This document shows positions 31,645-42,264 of a stretch of DNA of 64,000 bases, one piece after another; position 1 is the stretch's first letter; every line of letters starts with the position of its first letter. Where the stretch lies: NCBI GenBank assembly GCA_024699855.1, contig JAMPIQ010000008.1, positions 27,756 to 91,755 of the forward strand. Reading direction: 5' to 3'. This stretch comes from Aphelenchoides besseyi. Taxonomy: Eukaryota; Nematoda; Chromadorea; Rhabditida; Aphelenchoididae. The notes below the pieces were generated by a model. That model did not search any database and was not told where the DNA came from. It worked only from the letters and a program-made list of their open reading frames with translations. The position numbers and the translations under genes are program-made.

Positions 31645-32021
31645 AGGCTTGGCAGACAGCCTGCGGATATCAACATCGACTTTCAATCGCCTACGCCCTC
31701 TTGCTCCCAGTGGGAGATTATACCTCGGGATGGAATCATTCCATTCGAGAAGCTTACCAAAATGGGACGGCAAGCCCCCGGAGACCGAATCACTTCATTT
31801 TTATGGAACGGACTGGGATTTGCCATTACCTGACACCAGCCTTTCCACGTATTTCCCTGCTCGTCTATTACTAAAAAAAACATACTGAAAAGCTGTTCAA
31901 TCCATAAACGGCATTCTCAGCCAATTCCCAGCAAACTGTATCGTTGCTGAATTTTTTGTAAACACTGTCCTGAAACGAGACTGCCACGGCTCGCCCGCCA
32001 AGCATAGTGAAAAGCCCAAAA
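31645..32021 (-). promoter_or_regulatory. visNR upstream region, no gene seen
   Basis: 377 bases between visN and the fliF terminator. Reading frames here are short and lack family signatures. The stretch has long A/T-rich patches (for example near 31870-31900), unlike coding DNA nearby, and should hold the visNR promoter. No motif can be assigned. Confidence 0.4.
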
Positions 32022-32059
32022 ACGGAAAAAAAAAAGGCCGGGTAAAAAACCGGCCTTTT
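32022..32059 (-). terminator. Rho-independent terminator after fliF
   Basis: On the minus strand, AAAAGGCCGG (32059-32050), an 8-base loop, CCGGCCTTTT (32041-32032), then a run of about ten T. It ends five bases after the fliF stop region and closes the che-fliF transcription unit. Confidence 0.88.
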
Positions 32060-32064
32060 CGATA

Positions 32065-33769
32065 TTATGCTGGCTTTTTTTCCACCGCCCATTTGCGCAG
32101 GATCTTGGCGGCCCTTTCCTCGCTGATTTCCACCATGCGGGAGAGAGCCTGCGTTCCGGTCCTTCGCGAACCCGGCGGTTGAATGTGCCCTCGCCATCGC
32201 CGCCGCCCGCCAGAAGGTCGTCGGTGCTTTGTCGAAGCCGAAATCCGCCCCGAAACCTTCCATGAGACCGCCTGCGCCCGCATCCATGCCGGGGAGAGAA
32301 ATCCGGCAGTTCGAGACCGGCGGCCTCCTGGCTGAGCTGGCCTGCGGCGGCACCGTTGCCGGTCACCGTGCGGACCAGAGGGCGTACGCCGAGCCAGACG
32401 ACAAGGAAGGCAACCGCGACAAAGGCGGAGCGAGTTGTTGATGATGCCGGCGGAATTGCGGCTCAGCACTTCCATGATGCCCGGGCCGGTTGCGGCCTCA
32501 TCCAGCAATTGCGTTTCGAGGAAGTCCATCGCCGTCAGCGAGACGATGTCGCCACGGTCGGAGGAAATGCCTGCCGCCGAAGTGACGATCTTCTGCATTT
32601 CGGCAAGATAGGCGTCGATCTTCGCCTGATCGGCGGGCTCGCCGACCATCTTGGCGATCCGGCCCTTGTTGACGACGACCGCGACCGAAATCTTCTCGAC
32701 AGTGTAGCCGTTCTTGACCGTGGCTACCGTCTTGGAATTGATCTCGTAATTGGTCTGCTCTTCCTTCTTGGCCGACTGGTCGGAGGACTGCGGACCGCCG
32801 CCGCCGCCCTGGGGTGCTGCCTGCGCGTACGTTCTGTTCCACGGTTTCGCGGGCCGTGTCCGGCTGCGTTTCCTGGGACTTCTGGTCTTCCTTCACCGTG
32901 CGCACGGAGCGCTCAACGCGCGATTCCGGATCGTAGACGGTTTCCTGAATCTGACGGCTGTCGGTATTGAGCTGCGCCGTGACGCTGGAGCGGAAATTGT
33001 CCATGCCGAGGAAAGGCGCCAGCGCCTTGTCGATATTGGTTTCGATTTCCTGCTGCACATTCTGCGCCAGCGTCAATGAGCGGTTCATGGCTGCATTGGT
33101 GACATCATCGCCGGAAGCGAGAAGCTGGCCGGTCGAATCAAGCAGGGTCACATCATCGACTTCAAGGCCGGGAACGGCCGAGGCGACGACGGTGGCGGAA
33201 TGGATGCGGGACGCCTTGCGGCCGGCCGAAGCACTGGCGCGAATCATCACCGATGCGGTGGGCTTCTGTTCGCCACGGCGGAAATTGCCGACGTCAGGCA
33301 TGACGATATGGACGCGTGCGGCCGCAATGCCGTCAATCTGCTGGATGGAGCGGCCGATCTCGCCCTCAAGGGCGCGAACGCGCGTCACTTCCTGCATGAA
33401 GGAGGTCAGGCCGAGAGAGCCGACATTGTCGAAAAGCTCATAACCGGCATTGGCGCTGTCGGGCAGGCCGCGCTCAGCCAGAAGCAATCTTGCCTTGCTG
33501 GTGAGGCCGACGGGAACCTGAAGGCTGGAACCATCGGTCCCCACCTGAAAGTCCAGACCCGATTCGGCAAGCGCAATGCTGATCTTGTTAAGGTCGCTTT
33601 TTTCAAGCCCCACGTAGAGGGTCTCGTAAGCGGGACGGTTCACGTAAAGAGCTGCGGCAAGGATGATGGCCATGGACACAACGCCCACGCCGCCCAGCAT
33701 CAGCAGCCGTGTCTGCCCCAGCGCCGCGACATTCTTTAAGACCTGAGGGATTTGATTTAACAGATTCAT
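32065..33769 (-). CDS. fliF: FliF, flagellar MS-ring protein (three or more frameshifts in the last third)
   Basis: Forms the inner-membrane MS ring on which the flagellum is built. Start MNLLNQIPQVLKNVAALGQT, first membrane helix MLGGVGVVSMAIILAAALYV, then the RBM domains (YETLYVGLEKSDLNKISIAL, RVRALEGEIGRSIQQIDGIA, ARVHIVMPDVGNFRR). Late segments in other frames: EISVAVVVNKGRIAK-like stretch near 32690, a second helix near 32400, and the FliG-binding end EERAAKILRKWAVEKKPA. Breaks near 32835, 32425 and 32165-32300. About 567 codons, normal. It follows cheT after 130 bases, a gap that could hold its own promoter. Confidence 0.92.
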
Positions 33770-33899
33770 TCTGTTCCGCACCGTCATTCATAGAGTCCGA
33801 GACCTTTTGGCCCCGTCGTGACAATAGGGTGCGAAGCTTGCGCGAGCGTTGCCTTTCTCCGCATTCCGCGAAGGACGGCAACGCTGGCCGAAATAGTTT

Positions 33900-34291
33900 C
33901 TAGAAGAGGTCGAAGTCGCCCGATGCCTTGTCGAGCGGCTGGGAATGGCCATGGCGGAAGGCCGCGCCGAGCGCCTTCTGCATTTCGGCCAGCTTGACGA
34001 GGCTTAGGGCGGTGGAAAACATCCACGATCCAGTCTCCGGGGATGGAACCGGTGATGGTATCGATGAATTCCGCAAGGCCGCGGGTTTTTCTGGACGGCA
34101 AGGTCGATGCCCTGCAACAGCTTGACGCCTTCACTGGACAATTGACCGCTGGTCACTTCAAGCAATTGCGGCTCGATGCGCTCGATGAGATAAGCGACGT
34201 CGTGCAGTTCCGATACCACGCGCATCAGAACGTCCGGCAGGGCTTCTTCGAACGGAGTGGCGGCTGTGCGTGTGTGCTCTGCAAGCTGCAT
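33900..34291 (-). CDS. cheT: CheT-like small protein of the rhizobial che operon (two frameshifts)
   Basis: Small helical protein encoded after cheD in Sinorhizobium and Agrobacterium che operons; its role is not settled, although its length and helical make-up recall CheZ-type or adaptor proteins. Start MQLAEHTRTAATPFEEALPD, then DVAYLIERIEPQLLEVTSGQ and EGVKLLQGIDLAVQK, then TRGLAEFIDTITGSIPGDWI in another frame, and an end KASGDFDLF. Breaks near 34090 and 34020. The final acidic-aromatic residues resemble a docking peptide. About 130 residues; Shine-Dalgarno CGGAG; 14 bases after cheD. Confidence 0.75.
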
Positions 34292-34305
34292 TGGAAACTC
34301 CGTGA

Positions 34306-34853
34306 CTAGAAAAATTCGATGTCGTTGGCGACTGGCTTGGGGGGCGGCACCGGACGCGTTTCCATGGCAACCGTCTTCTGGGTTTCCGCGCCGCTGAGCG
34401 GATGCTGACGCGCGCGCCCGGAGACCGGCCAGAATTCGATCTTTCGGCCGTGGTCCCCACCCGTGGAGGAGCTTAAGACCGGAATACCTTCATCCTTCAG
34501 AAACTGCATGGCGAAGACGGCATTCTGCTCGCCGACATTGGAGAAGCTGGCAATCGTCTTCGCGCCGCCGAAAACCTTGGCTTCCAGCCGGTCGCGCCGC
34601 GCCCCCTGCTTCAGGAGGCCGTTGATCAGGAGCTCCATGAGATGCACGCCGTAACGAGTGGCATCTCCGCCGGTCACATTTCCCGTTCCCCGGCAGCAGG
34701 AAGTGATTCATGCCTCCCAGGCCGGCAACGGGGTCTCTCAGACAGGCGGCCACGCACGAAACCGAGTATCGTCGTCAGCACCACATCGGGATCGCTGACG
34801 ACCTTATACTCGCCCTGAATGATATGTACGCGCTTAGCCGCAGCTTCAATCAT
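34306..34853 (-). CDS. cheD: CheD, chemoreceptor glutamine deamidase (one frameshift)
   Basis: Deamidates specific Gln residues of chemoreceptors. The catalytic Cys is in [12 protein letters not shown] and the His in [10 protein letters not shown]; the family Thr region is near [19 protein letters not shown], with [21 protein letters not shown] break lies near 34685. The ATG (34853-34851) overlaps the cheY2 stop as ATGA. About 182 residues. Confidence 0.92.
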
Positions 34854-35239
34854 TTCAGCGATCCGAAAACCGCCTCGATGGCAGCGCGCATCTTGTCGAT
34901 CGTGAAGGGCTTGGCCAGCACGTTGTTGGCGCCGAGCTGGGCTGCCTTCTGCACCAGCGCGCGGTCGCCCTGCGCGGTGAGGATGATGAAGGCGGCCTTC
35001 TTGTGGTCGGGTTGGCCCTGACGGCGTGCAGGAAACCGAGACCGTCCATCTTCGGGCATGTTGAAATCGGAAATGACGAGATGATGGGGCTGCTGCTCCA
35101 TGATCTTCATTCCCTGCTCGCCATCACCGGCGGCGGTGATCTGCTTGAAGCCGAGCTGTGTCAGCGCATCGCTGAGGAGCAGCCGGCTGGTCACCTGATC
35201 GTCGACGATCAGAACTTTGATCTTTTCTGCGAGAGACAT
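34850..35239 (-). CDS. cheY2: CheY2, chemotaxis response regulator (hidden misread stretch)
   Basis: Single receiver domain that, when phosphorylated by CheA, acts on the motor. Acidic pair in [12 protein letters not shown], phospho-acceptor Asp58 in [10 protein letters not shown], and Lys in [14 protein letters not shown]. The frame is open over 129 residues, but residues about 63-80 ([16 protein letters not shown]) do not fit a receiver; the neighbouring frame reads [16 protein letters not shown] there, which does. An extra C near 35058 and a missing base near 35003 would explain it. The start overlaps the cheB stop (TAATG). Confidence 0.9.
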   Translation of the reverse strand: MSLAEKIKVLIVDDQVTSRLLLSDALTQLGFKQITAAGDGEQGMKIMEQQPHHLVISDFNMPEDGRSRFPARRQGQPDHKKAAFIILTAQGDRALVQKAAQLGANNVLAKPFTIDKMRAAIEAVFGSLK

Positions 35240-36294
35240 TAGTCAGCACCTTCTTTACGGGCAGTGGTTAGTTTCAGGATTTCTTCGCCGATGGAGGCCA
35301 GCGGGAGTTGCTGTTCCACGGCGCCAAGTTCATAGGCCACGCGGGGCATGCCGTAGACGACACATGTTTTTTCGTTCTGGCCGACGGTACGCGCGCCGGC
35401 ATGACGCATCTTCAACAGCCCGGCTGCGCCATCGCGGCCCATGCCGGTCAAAATGACGCCGACGGCGTTACGGCCGGCAAGCTCAGCCACCGAATCGAAC
35501 AGCACATCGACGGAGGGTCGGTGGCCGTTGACGGGATCGCGTTCGACGAGCCGGCAGCAGGGTGCGGACCGGTTGGCGATCTGCAAATGGCGCTCGCCGC
35601 CCGGCGCAAGATAGATCTTGCCGGTCTGAAGACGTGCACCGTCCGTCGCCTCTTCCACCACGGGGGCGCAGATGCGGTTCAGCCGTTCGGCGAAACTCTT
35701 GGTGAAGGTCGGTGGCATGTGCTGGGTGATGACGGTCGGCGGGCAATTGGCCGGGAATTTCTGCAGCACGGCGATCAGCGCTTCGACACCGCCCGTGGAG
35801 GAACCGATAGCCACGACCTTGCGCCCAGCCCGATATTCACTGACCGGGACCGGCTGCGGCGCGGCGGCGGCTTCCGGGCGCGCCGCACGGTAGGCGGCGT
35901 GTTGCGAGCGGGCTGCGGCCTTCACCTTGTCGGCGAGATCGCCGAAGGGGCGTGCATCGCCCGGCGCCGGCTTGCCGACACAGTCGAAGGCACCGATTTC
36001 AAGCGCAGCCAGCGAAGCATCCGCGCCGCGATGGGTCAGCGACGAGACCATGATGACCGGCATGGGCCGCAGGCGCATGATCTTTTCGAGAAATTCGAGA
36101 CCGTTCATTTCCGGCATCTCGATGTCGAGCGTCACGACATCGGGATTAAGCTGCTTGATGGCCGCGCGTGCTTCCATGGCGTTGCCGGCCTGCCCGACCA
36201 CCTCGACTTCCGGATCGGCCTTGAGGACAGCCGAAATCAGGCCGCGCATGGTGGGGCTATCATCGACAACGAGTACCCGTGCGAGTGCGCTCAT
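35239..36294 (-). CDS. cheB: CheB, chemoreceptor glutamate methylesterase
   Basis: Removes methyl groups from chemoreceptors, activated by CheA. 351 residues, intact. N-terminal receiver with [11 protein letters not shown] and Asp57 in [13 protein letters not shown]; linker; C-terminal esterase with Ser in [12 protein letters not shown], His in [16 protein letters not shown], and Asp in [13 protein letters not shown]. The start overlaps the cheR stop (ATGA) and the stop overlaps the cheY2 start (TAATG). Confidence 0.96.
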   Translation of the reverse strand: MSALARVLVVDDSPTMRGLISAVLKADPEVEVVGQAGNAMEARAAIKQLNPDVVTLDIEMPEMNGLEFLEKIMRLRPMPVIMVSSLTHRGADASLAALEIGAFDCVGKPAPGDARPFGDLADKVKAAARSQHAAYRAARPEAAAAPQPVPVSEYRAGRKVVAIGSSTGGVEALIAVLQKFPANCPPTVITQHMPPTFTKSFAERLNRICAPVVEEATDGARLQTGKIYLAPGGERHLQIANRSAPCCRLVERDPVNGHRPSVDVLFDSVAELAGRNAVGVILTGMGRDGAAGLLKMRHAGARTVGQNEKTCVVYGMPRVAYELGAVEQQLPLASIGEEILKLTTARKEGAD

Positions 36295-37200
36295 GCCTTC
36301 CTCCCCGAAGCGTGGCCAGTGAAGCGGTAGGTGGTGATGCCCGTATTGTCGAACAGGTTCTTGGCGTCACCGGAGACGCGTTCGGAATGCCCGATATAAA
36401 GATGACCGCCTTCCGGCAGCAGCCCGGCAAAACGCGACCAGATGCGCATCTGCGTCGGCTCGTCGAAATAGATGACGACGTTGCGGCAGAAAATGACGTC
36501 GAAATTGCCTTTGAAGGGCCATTGCGTCATCAGGTTCAATTCGTTTGAAGGTGATGAGGCGCTTGACCTTGTCGTCGATACGGAACTTGCGGCGACCGCC
36601 AGCATCGACTTCCGTGAACCATTGCTTGCGCATGGCGGGAGACACGGTTTCGAGCGCATTGTCATCATAGACCCCTGCCCGGGCCTGCGCCAAAATCTTG
36701 GGATCGATATCCGTCGCCAGGATTTTGAAATCGTAATCCGCCGCATTCGGGAACATGGCAAGCACGGTAAGCGCGATGGAATAGGGCTCCTGCCCGTCCG
36801 AACAGGCGGCCGACCAGATGCGGACACGCCCGCCGCTCTTCGCCCGGGCGATGAGGCCCGGCAGGACCTCGTCACGCAGATGTTCGAAATGATGGTTCTC
36901 GCGGAAGAAGCGGGTGAAATTCGTCGTCAGGTGCGACAGCATTTCGCGCCGCGCCTGCGCGCCATCCGGCGAGGACACCAATGCGCAATATTCGCGAAAA
37001 CCCGACAGGCCGAGATTGCGGATATGCTTCGACAGGCGGGAATATACCAGCGACGCCTTGGTGTCGTTGAGATAGATGCCCGCATCGGCATAGATCATCG
37101 CCGCGATTTCCGACAGGTCGCGTCTCGTCAGCGGGTATTCGCCGCTGGCAAGAACCTCGTCGGGAGACTGGCGCTGGTCGCTGAAATTAAGTGCTGCCAT
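36291..37200 (-). CDS. cheR: CheR, chemoreceptor methyltransferase (one frameshift)
   Basis: S-adenosylmethionine-dependent methylation of chemoreceptor glutamates. N-terminal helical domain ([37 protein letters not shown]), SAM-binding [39 protein letters not shown], then after a break near 36548 the segment [18 protein letters not shown] and [11 protein letters not shown]. About 303 codons. It follows cheA after 13 bases. Confidence 0.93.
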
Positions 37201-37213
37201 GGATGATCCGCTT

Positions 37214-39483
37214 TCAACCCGTCGCCGCAAGCGACATTTCCTGCTTCAGGGGCTGTCCGCGCGAGGCGCTGACGATGGCATCGACATCCAGGATGAGCGC
37301 GACACGTCCGTCACCGAGAATGGTGGCGGCGGCAATGCCCGGAACATGGGTATAGTTGGCTTCCAACGACTTGATGACAACCTGGCGCTGGCCCTGGATC
37401 GCATCCACCATCAGGGCGCGCTGGCCGCCGCCTTCCGATTCCACCAGAAGGGCGACACCTTCGACCGGATCGGCCTGGGTCGGGCGGAAGTTCAGCACGC
37501 GGCCGACGTCGACCAGCGGGCAGAAGGAGTTGCGGATGGAGATCAGCCGCTGGTTCGCGCCGAAGGAATGAATGTTCTTCGCTTCCGGCTGCAGGGTTTC
37601 GACGATTGCCGTCAGCGGCACCACCAGCGTCTGGCCGGCAACGGTCACCACCATGCCGTCAAGAACGGCGAGCGTCAGTGGCAGGCTCATGGTGAAGGTC
37701 GAGCCATGGCCGGGGCGCGAGGAGATGCTGATACGGCCGCCAAGCGCCTGAATGGAGCGTTTGACCACATCCATGCCAACGCCGCGGCCGGAAATGTCGG
37801 AAATCTTGTCGGCGGTGGAGAAGCCCGGCGCGAAGATCAGATTGTCGATCTCTTCATCCGTCAGGTTCGCATCAGCGGCGATGAGGTCGTTGTCGATTGC
37901 CTTCTGGCGAACGCGCTCGCGGTTGATGCCCGCGCCATCGTCCTGAAGCTCGATCAGGATACGGCCCGAACGGTGCTTGGCCGAAAGCTTGATGGTGCCT
38001 TCCGGGTTCTTGCCCGCCGCTTCGCGCGTTTTTCCGGCGTTTCGATGCCGTGGTCGACGGCGTTGCGGATCATATGCGTCAGGGGTTCGGCCAGCTTGTC
38101 GATGACCGTCTTGTCGACTTCCGTGTTCTCACCTTCGGTGACGAGGCGGATTTGCTTGCCGATCATGTCGGCGACTTCGCGGACGATACGCGACATGCGC
38201 TGGAACACCGGCTTCACCGGCTGAGCGCGGATGGCCATGACGCTATCCTGGATTTCGCGCGTCAGCTGCTGCAGCTCGTCGAGGCCCATATTGACGGCAG
38301 ACGTGCCGCTCGCATCGTTCTCGATGACGCTCTGCGACAGCATCGCCTGATTGATGACGAGTTCGCCGACGAGGTTGATCAGGCGGTCGACACGGTCGAG
38401 GTCGACGCGGATGGTCTGGCCGGCGCTCGCATTGGCGGCAGCGTTGGCGTTCGCCTGGGCTGCGGCAGGCGCTGCCGCAGCTTCACGCTTTTCGATGGCG
38501 GCATTGACGCTCTGGGCGATCTGCGTCGTCGCAACGGCCGTTTCGACGGCTGCGGCAACGTAGGACGCTTCAGCCGTGGCGGTTTCAACAGCGGGCTGCT
38601 CTTCCGGTCCGCTATCGAGGGCCGAAAGATCGAACGGCACCGGGATCATCGGAAGCTCTTCCGCGTCGTCTGCGGCATCCGAAACAACCGGCACGATTTC
38701 CAGATCGCAATCCCATTCGGCAAATTCGAAGACGCTGCGGATGCCCTCTTCGCCCTTGTCGGTCGCGATCGAAACCGTCCAGGAGAGATAGGATGCTTCA
38801 GGATCGAGCTTGTCGAGCGAAGGCAGCTCCGACATGTCGCAATTGATGCTCATTTCGCCGATGCGCGAAAGATCGCGCAGGAGAAGTGCCGCCTCGTTGC
38901 CCTTCGAATAAAGCGACGCATGCGGCTTGAAGGTGATCTGGAAGGACGGCGCTTCCATCAGCGGCGTGGTTTCGTCGGCAAAGTCCGTGAAGGAGAACGG
39001 GATCGGCTCGAAGCCGCTCTCATCCGTCGGCTTGGGTGCGACGGGTTGCGGCGCCTTGACTGCGGCCGGCGCTGCCACAGGCGCGGAGACCTGCACGGTT
39101 TCGCCGTTTGCCAGCGCTTCCAGTTCCTTGACGAGGCCGCGGGTGCGGCTTTCATCGACGCTGCCGCCGTCTCTTGCCGCATTGGTCAGGTCCGCCAGCA
39201 CGTCGGCGGAGCGCAGCATGACTTTCAGAACATCCTGTGTCGGCTCCAGCTTGTTGGAGCGGACGCAGTCGAGGGTCGTTTCAAAAACGTGGGCGAAGGC
39301 CACGAGATCATCGAGACCGAAGGCACCCGCCCCGCCCTTGATGGAATGAACGGCACGGAAAACGGCGTTGACGGTTTCCGGATCGCGGTCGCCGTCATTC
39401 AATTTAAGAAGCCCCGATTCCAGTTCCGCGAGCTGCTCCTCGCACTCCTGGAAAAAGATTTCCTTGATTTCGTTCATATCCAT
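37214..39483 (-). CDS. cheA: CheA, chemotaxis histidine kinase (one frameshift)
   Basis: Central kinase of the chemotaxis complex. Hpt domain with His46 in VFRAVHSIKGGAGAFGL, an Ala/Pro-rich linker and P2-like region, dimerisation domain (DRVDRLINLVGELVINQAML), ATP-binding domain (N box THMIRNAVDHGIETPEKR, then DDGAGINRERV, GRGVGMDVVKRS), and a CheW-like P5 (LAVLDGMVVTVAGQTLVVPL). One base is lost near 38035, between PEKRA and the following AGKNPEGTIK. About 756 codons. No cheW lies in this operon, so CheW must be supplied from elsewhere. Confidence 0.95.
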
Positions 39484-39499
39484 CGTGAAATGTCCCGTA

Positions 39500-39865
39500 T
39501 CAGGCGGTTACGCGTTCAATGGCATCGATGAGTTTCGCAGGGTCGAACGGTTTGACGATCCAGCCCGTCGCACCGGCCTGACGGGCGCGGTTCTTCTTCT
39601 CTGCGTCGCTTTCGGTCGTCAGGACGAGGATCGGGATCGCACGATACTTTTCGTTGCGCCGTACACCCTCGATGAAGCCGAAACCATCGAGACGGGGCAT
39701 GTTGATGTCCGTCACGATGACATCCGGGTTGCTCTGCTCGAGCACTTCGAGGCCCTCGATGCCGTCTTCAGCCTGAATGGTTTCGAAACCGGCATTGTTG
39801 AGCGTGACCAGGAGCATGTTCCTGATCGTCCGGGAATCATCCACGGTAAGAACTTTTTTCTTCAC
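39500..39865 (-). CDS. cheY1: CheY1, chemotaxis response regulator
   Basis: Receiver domain, 121 residues, intact. TVDDSRTIRNMLL, Asp53 in VIVTDINMPRLDGFGF, Thr in LVLTTESD, Lys in GWIVKPFDPAKL. In Sinorhizobium CheY1 acts as a phosphate sink for CheY2-P; the same role here is inference from operon order. Its start overlaps the cheS stop (4 bases). Confidence 0.95.
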   Translation of the reverse strand: MKKKVLTVDDSRTIRNMLLVTLNNAGFETIQAEDGIEGLEVLEQSNPDVIVTDINMPRLDGFGFIEGVRRNEKYRAIPILVLTTESDAEKKNRARQAGATGWIVKPFDPAKLIDAIERVTA

Positions 39866-40161
39866 TTTTGCATCTCCTTGGGGAGCAAATGGTCAATATC
39901 GACGCCTATCAGTTTCATCGTCTTGTCGAATGCATCGGACACCCTGGCAAAACCGAAGGGCTTGCCATCCTCTTCCCAGGATTTCGCGCCGGCCATAAGG
40001 ACCTGGGCGCAAAGCGCACCGATACGCTCCACCTCGGACGCATCTACCGACAAAGGTGCTCCCCTCAACGTCATCAGCTTGCCGTGCAGGGCCGATGCTT
40101 CGTTGAGATCCAGCACCGGTGACAGTTTCAGCGTCGCCTCAGCTGCTTTTCTGGCTGCCAT
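39862..40161 (-). CDS. cheS: CheS, STAS-domain partner of CheA
   Basis: 99 residues with a STAS-like fold pattern: LKLSPVLDLNEASALHGKLM, LSVDASEVERIGALCAQVLM, GFARVSDAFDKTMKLIGV. In Sinorhizobium meliloti CheS binds CheA and speeds CheY1-P turnover. Intact. It is the second gene of the operon and its ATG overlaps the receptor stop as TAATG. Confidence 0.85.
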   Translation of the reverse strand: MAARKAAEATLKLSPVLDLNEASALHGKLMTLRGAPLSVDASEVERIGALCAQVLMAGAKSWEEDGKPFGFARVSDAFDKTMKLIGVDIDHLLPKEMQK

Positions 40162-41756
40162 TACATGACTCCCTGACGTCTGAATTGTTGGTAATCCTGG
40201 CCGTAATCCGTGCGATTATCCCCACGGGCCATAAATGAAGTGTCCTGCCGGTCCGCACCAGAGGCCGCTCTCGCCTGCCCCTGACGGGCAATGCGGAATT
40301 CGCGGATGGTGCGGCCGAGTTCGAGGATGACGGTTTGAAGCGCGTCCGCCTCGGAGGCGCTCGCGCTGATATCGACGGTGTTCCGGTCGGCCTGCCTTTG
40401 CTGCTCACCCATATCGGCGGCAACCGATTGCAGTTCGCCGGCCTGCTCGGCCGTACGCCGGGAGACTTCCGCGATCATGTCGTTGATGCCAGAGACCTGC
40501 CGGACGACACCGCCGATTGCGTCCTGCGTGCGGTTGACCATGCGCACGCCGCCCTCAACCTGCGTCTTGGTGGTGCCCACAAGGCTCTTGATCTCCCTTG
40601 CAGCGTCGGCGGAACGCTGGGCGAGCGCCCGCACCTCCTGCGCGACGACAGCGAAACCACGTCCGCTTTCACCCGCGCGCGCCGCCTCGATGCCGGCATT
40701 GAGAGCGAGAAGGTTGGTCTGAAAAGCGATCTCGTCAATCGTGCCGATGATCCTGCCGATCTGTTCGGCGGATTGTTCGATATCCGACATGGCGTCAATC
40801 GCCTCGCCGATAGCCTTGCCGCTTTCGACCGCCGCCTCGCGGGCGCGGGAAACAGCCGTTTCCGTAGCCGATATGCGCGCGCCGTTTTCCGCAACGTTCC
40901 CGATCATCGTCTGGATGGCGCGTGAGGTTTCGGCAAGGGCTTCGGCCTGCTGGCGGGAGCGCTCGGCCATGGAGCGGCCCATATCGGCAAACCGCGCGCC
41001 GAGCCCCTCGGCCTCGCCGATGCTGTTTTGCGCCGCGATCAGCGATGCACCGATCGTTTCCAGGGCCGTGTTGAAGGAAGCCGCAACATCGCGATAGGCT
41101 TCCGGCACTTCGCCGCCGATGCGGGCCTGCAAATCGCCTGCGGCAAAGGCCGTCAGCGCTGTGCCCAGCAACTTCGCCGCTTCGGAGCGGTCATTGTCGC
41201 GCTGTTCCGCCAGTTCGCGGCCATGGCGCAGGCGCAATTCGTTGAAGCGCAGCGAGACAGCGATTTCGGTATCGACCATCACCAGACGGACGACATTCTT
41301 GACGGCTTCCGCCAGTTCACGGGTTTTCTTGCGGTTGCCGGGCAGGATGGAGCGCGGCGCGTGTTCGGCCACCAGCCCGCCGACGAGATGTTCCAGAACC
41401 ACCGCGTGGCTGGCGATCTGCCAGCGCGGATCGAGCCCCATGCGGCTGGCATTGTCGGAAAGAACCTTCACCCGCTCGGCATAGAGCGCGTCGAAACGCG
41501 CATCGGTCAGAACGCTCCAATGCGAGGATTGCAGATCGTGCAGCCGGTCGAGCTGGTTTTCGCTTTCGAAAGACGGAGAACAGTCCGGCATAGACTGGAA
41601 ACGGGTCATCACGTCCCGCAGGCCGGCCTTGACGTAAGGCTCCAGCATGCTGCGATAGCTGCGCAGGAAATCGGATTGCGTCTCGTCGAGGCCGGCAAAA
41701 CGCAACCGTCCCGCCAGGCTTCCGCCTGCCGATCTGCGCGCTTGATCTGATGGCAA
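40161..41756 (-). CDS. Soluble globin-fold chemoreceptor heading the che operon (IcpA-like)
   Basis: Cytoplasmic receptor without membrane helices. The N-terminal ~180 residues resemble the protoglobin domain of globin-coupled sensors: [60 protein letters not shown]. The signalling domain has the MCP tip [20 protein letters not shown] and repeated heptads. The position expected for the haem-ligating His (before RIGL-x-P-x-W in other family members) seems to be Ala in [14 protein letters not shown] chose the TTG at 41756; the frame is open up to 41819, so the start is uncertain. About 530 residues. A homologue, IcpA, heads the che operon of Sinorhizobium. Confidence 0.85.
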   Translation of the reverse strand: MPSDQARRSAGGSLAGRLRFAGLDETQSDFLRSYRSMLEPYVKAGLRDVMTRFQSMPDCSPSFESENQLDRLHDLQSSHWSVLTDARFDALYAERVKVLSDNASRMGLDPRWQIASHAVVLEHLVGGLVAEHAPRSILPGNRKKTRELAEAVKNVVRLVMVDTEIAVSLRFNELRLRHGRELAEQRDNDRSEAAKLLGTALTAFAAGDLQARIGGEVPEAYRDVAASFNTALETIGASLIAAQNSIGEAEGLGARFADMGRSMAERSRQQAEALAETSRAIQTMIGNVAENGARISATETAVSRAREAAVESGKAIGEAIDAMSDIEQSAEQIGRIIGTIDEIAFQTNLLALNAGIEAARAGESGRGFAVVAQEVRALAQRSADAAREIKSLVGTTKTQVEGGVRMVNRTQDAIGGVVRQVSGINDMIAEVSRRTAEQAGELQSVAADMGEQQRQADRNTVDISASASEADALQTVILELGRTIREFRIARQGQARAASGADRQDTSFMARGDNRTDYGQDYQQFRRQGVM

Positions 41757-41819
41757 ATCCTGCCCCAACCGACGTCCCCAACAACATGACGGCCGGTAAA
41801 ACCCGGCCAAATTGGCCAA

Positions 41820-42264
41820 GGTTCAGAACGCCAGCACCCTAAGGGGATTTTTGAACGAACATACCCATCGCGGACGATGCGGCATCGACGCTTGCCAGAC
41901 CTTCTTGAACCAAGAAACGAAAATACCGGATCGGCACCGGTACGGCAGTGCGGCGTCATGCCTGGAAGGGGAGAGAACCCCATTCCGCCGTGGAAATACC
42001 ATCAATCTTTATGGTTAATTCCTTGCTTGAAAGTTAAGAAACACAGGCGTCGGCGTCAAACGGTAAAATTTGTAAAAGCTTTTAGCCAATGCCGCCCTCA
42101 CTTTGCCGCAAACGGGCAAAAACGAAAAGGAATCGGACGGTGCGGGCGGTTTTTCCCGCATGCGCGCTGGACAAGCATGTCCGGCTTCCCCTAAAACAAA
42201 TCAACAGGATATTCGCTCAACGGTGATGCTTTAAAGAGACCTTTACGATCAAGGAGACGCCAAC
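41820..42264. promoter_or_regulatory. Divergent intergenic region upstream of the che operon, no gene seen
   Basis: About 445 bases between the receptor gene (minus) and the small gene at 42265 (plus). It holds no frame I can support and must contain the che operon promoter. An AT-rich patch with TTAATTCCTTGCTTGAAAGT lies near 42014. No operator can be named. Confidence 0.4.

Noticed and set aside
38050..39531. Plus-strand open frame of 493 residues opposite cheA
   Set aside because: Antisense shadow; the minus strand encodes CheA with Hpt and kinase motifs.
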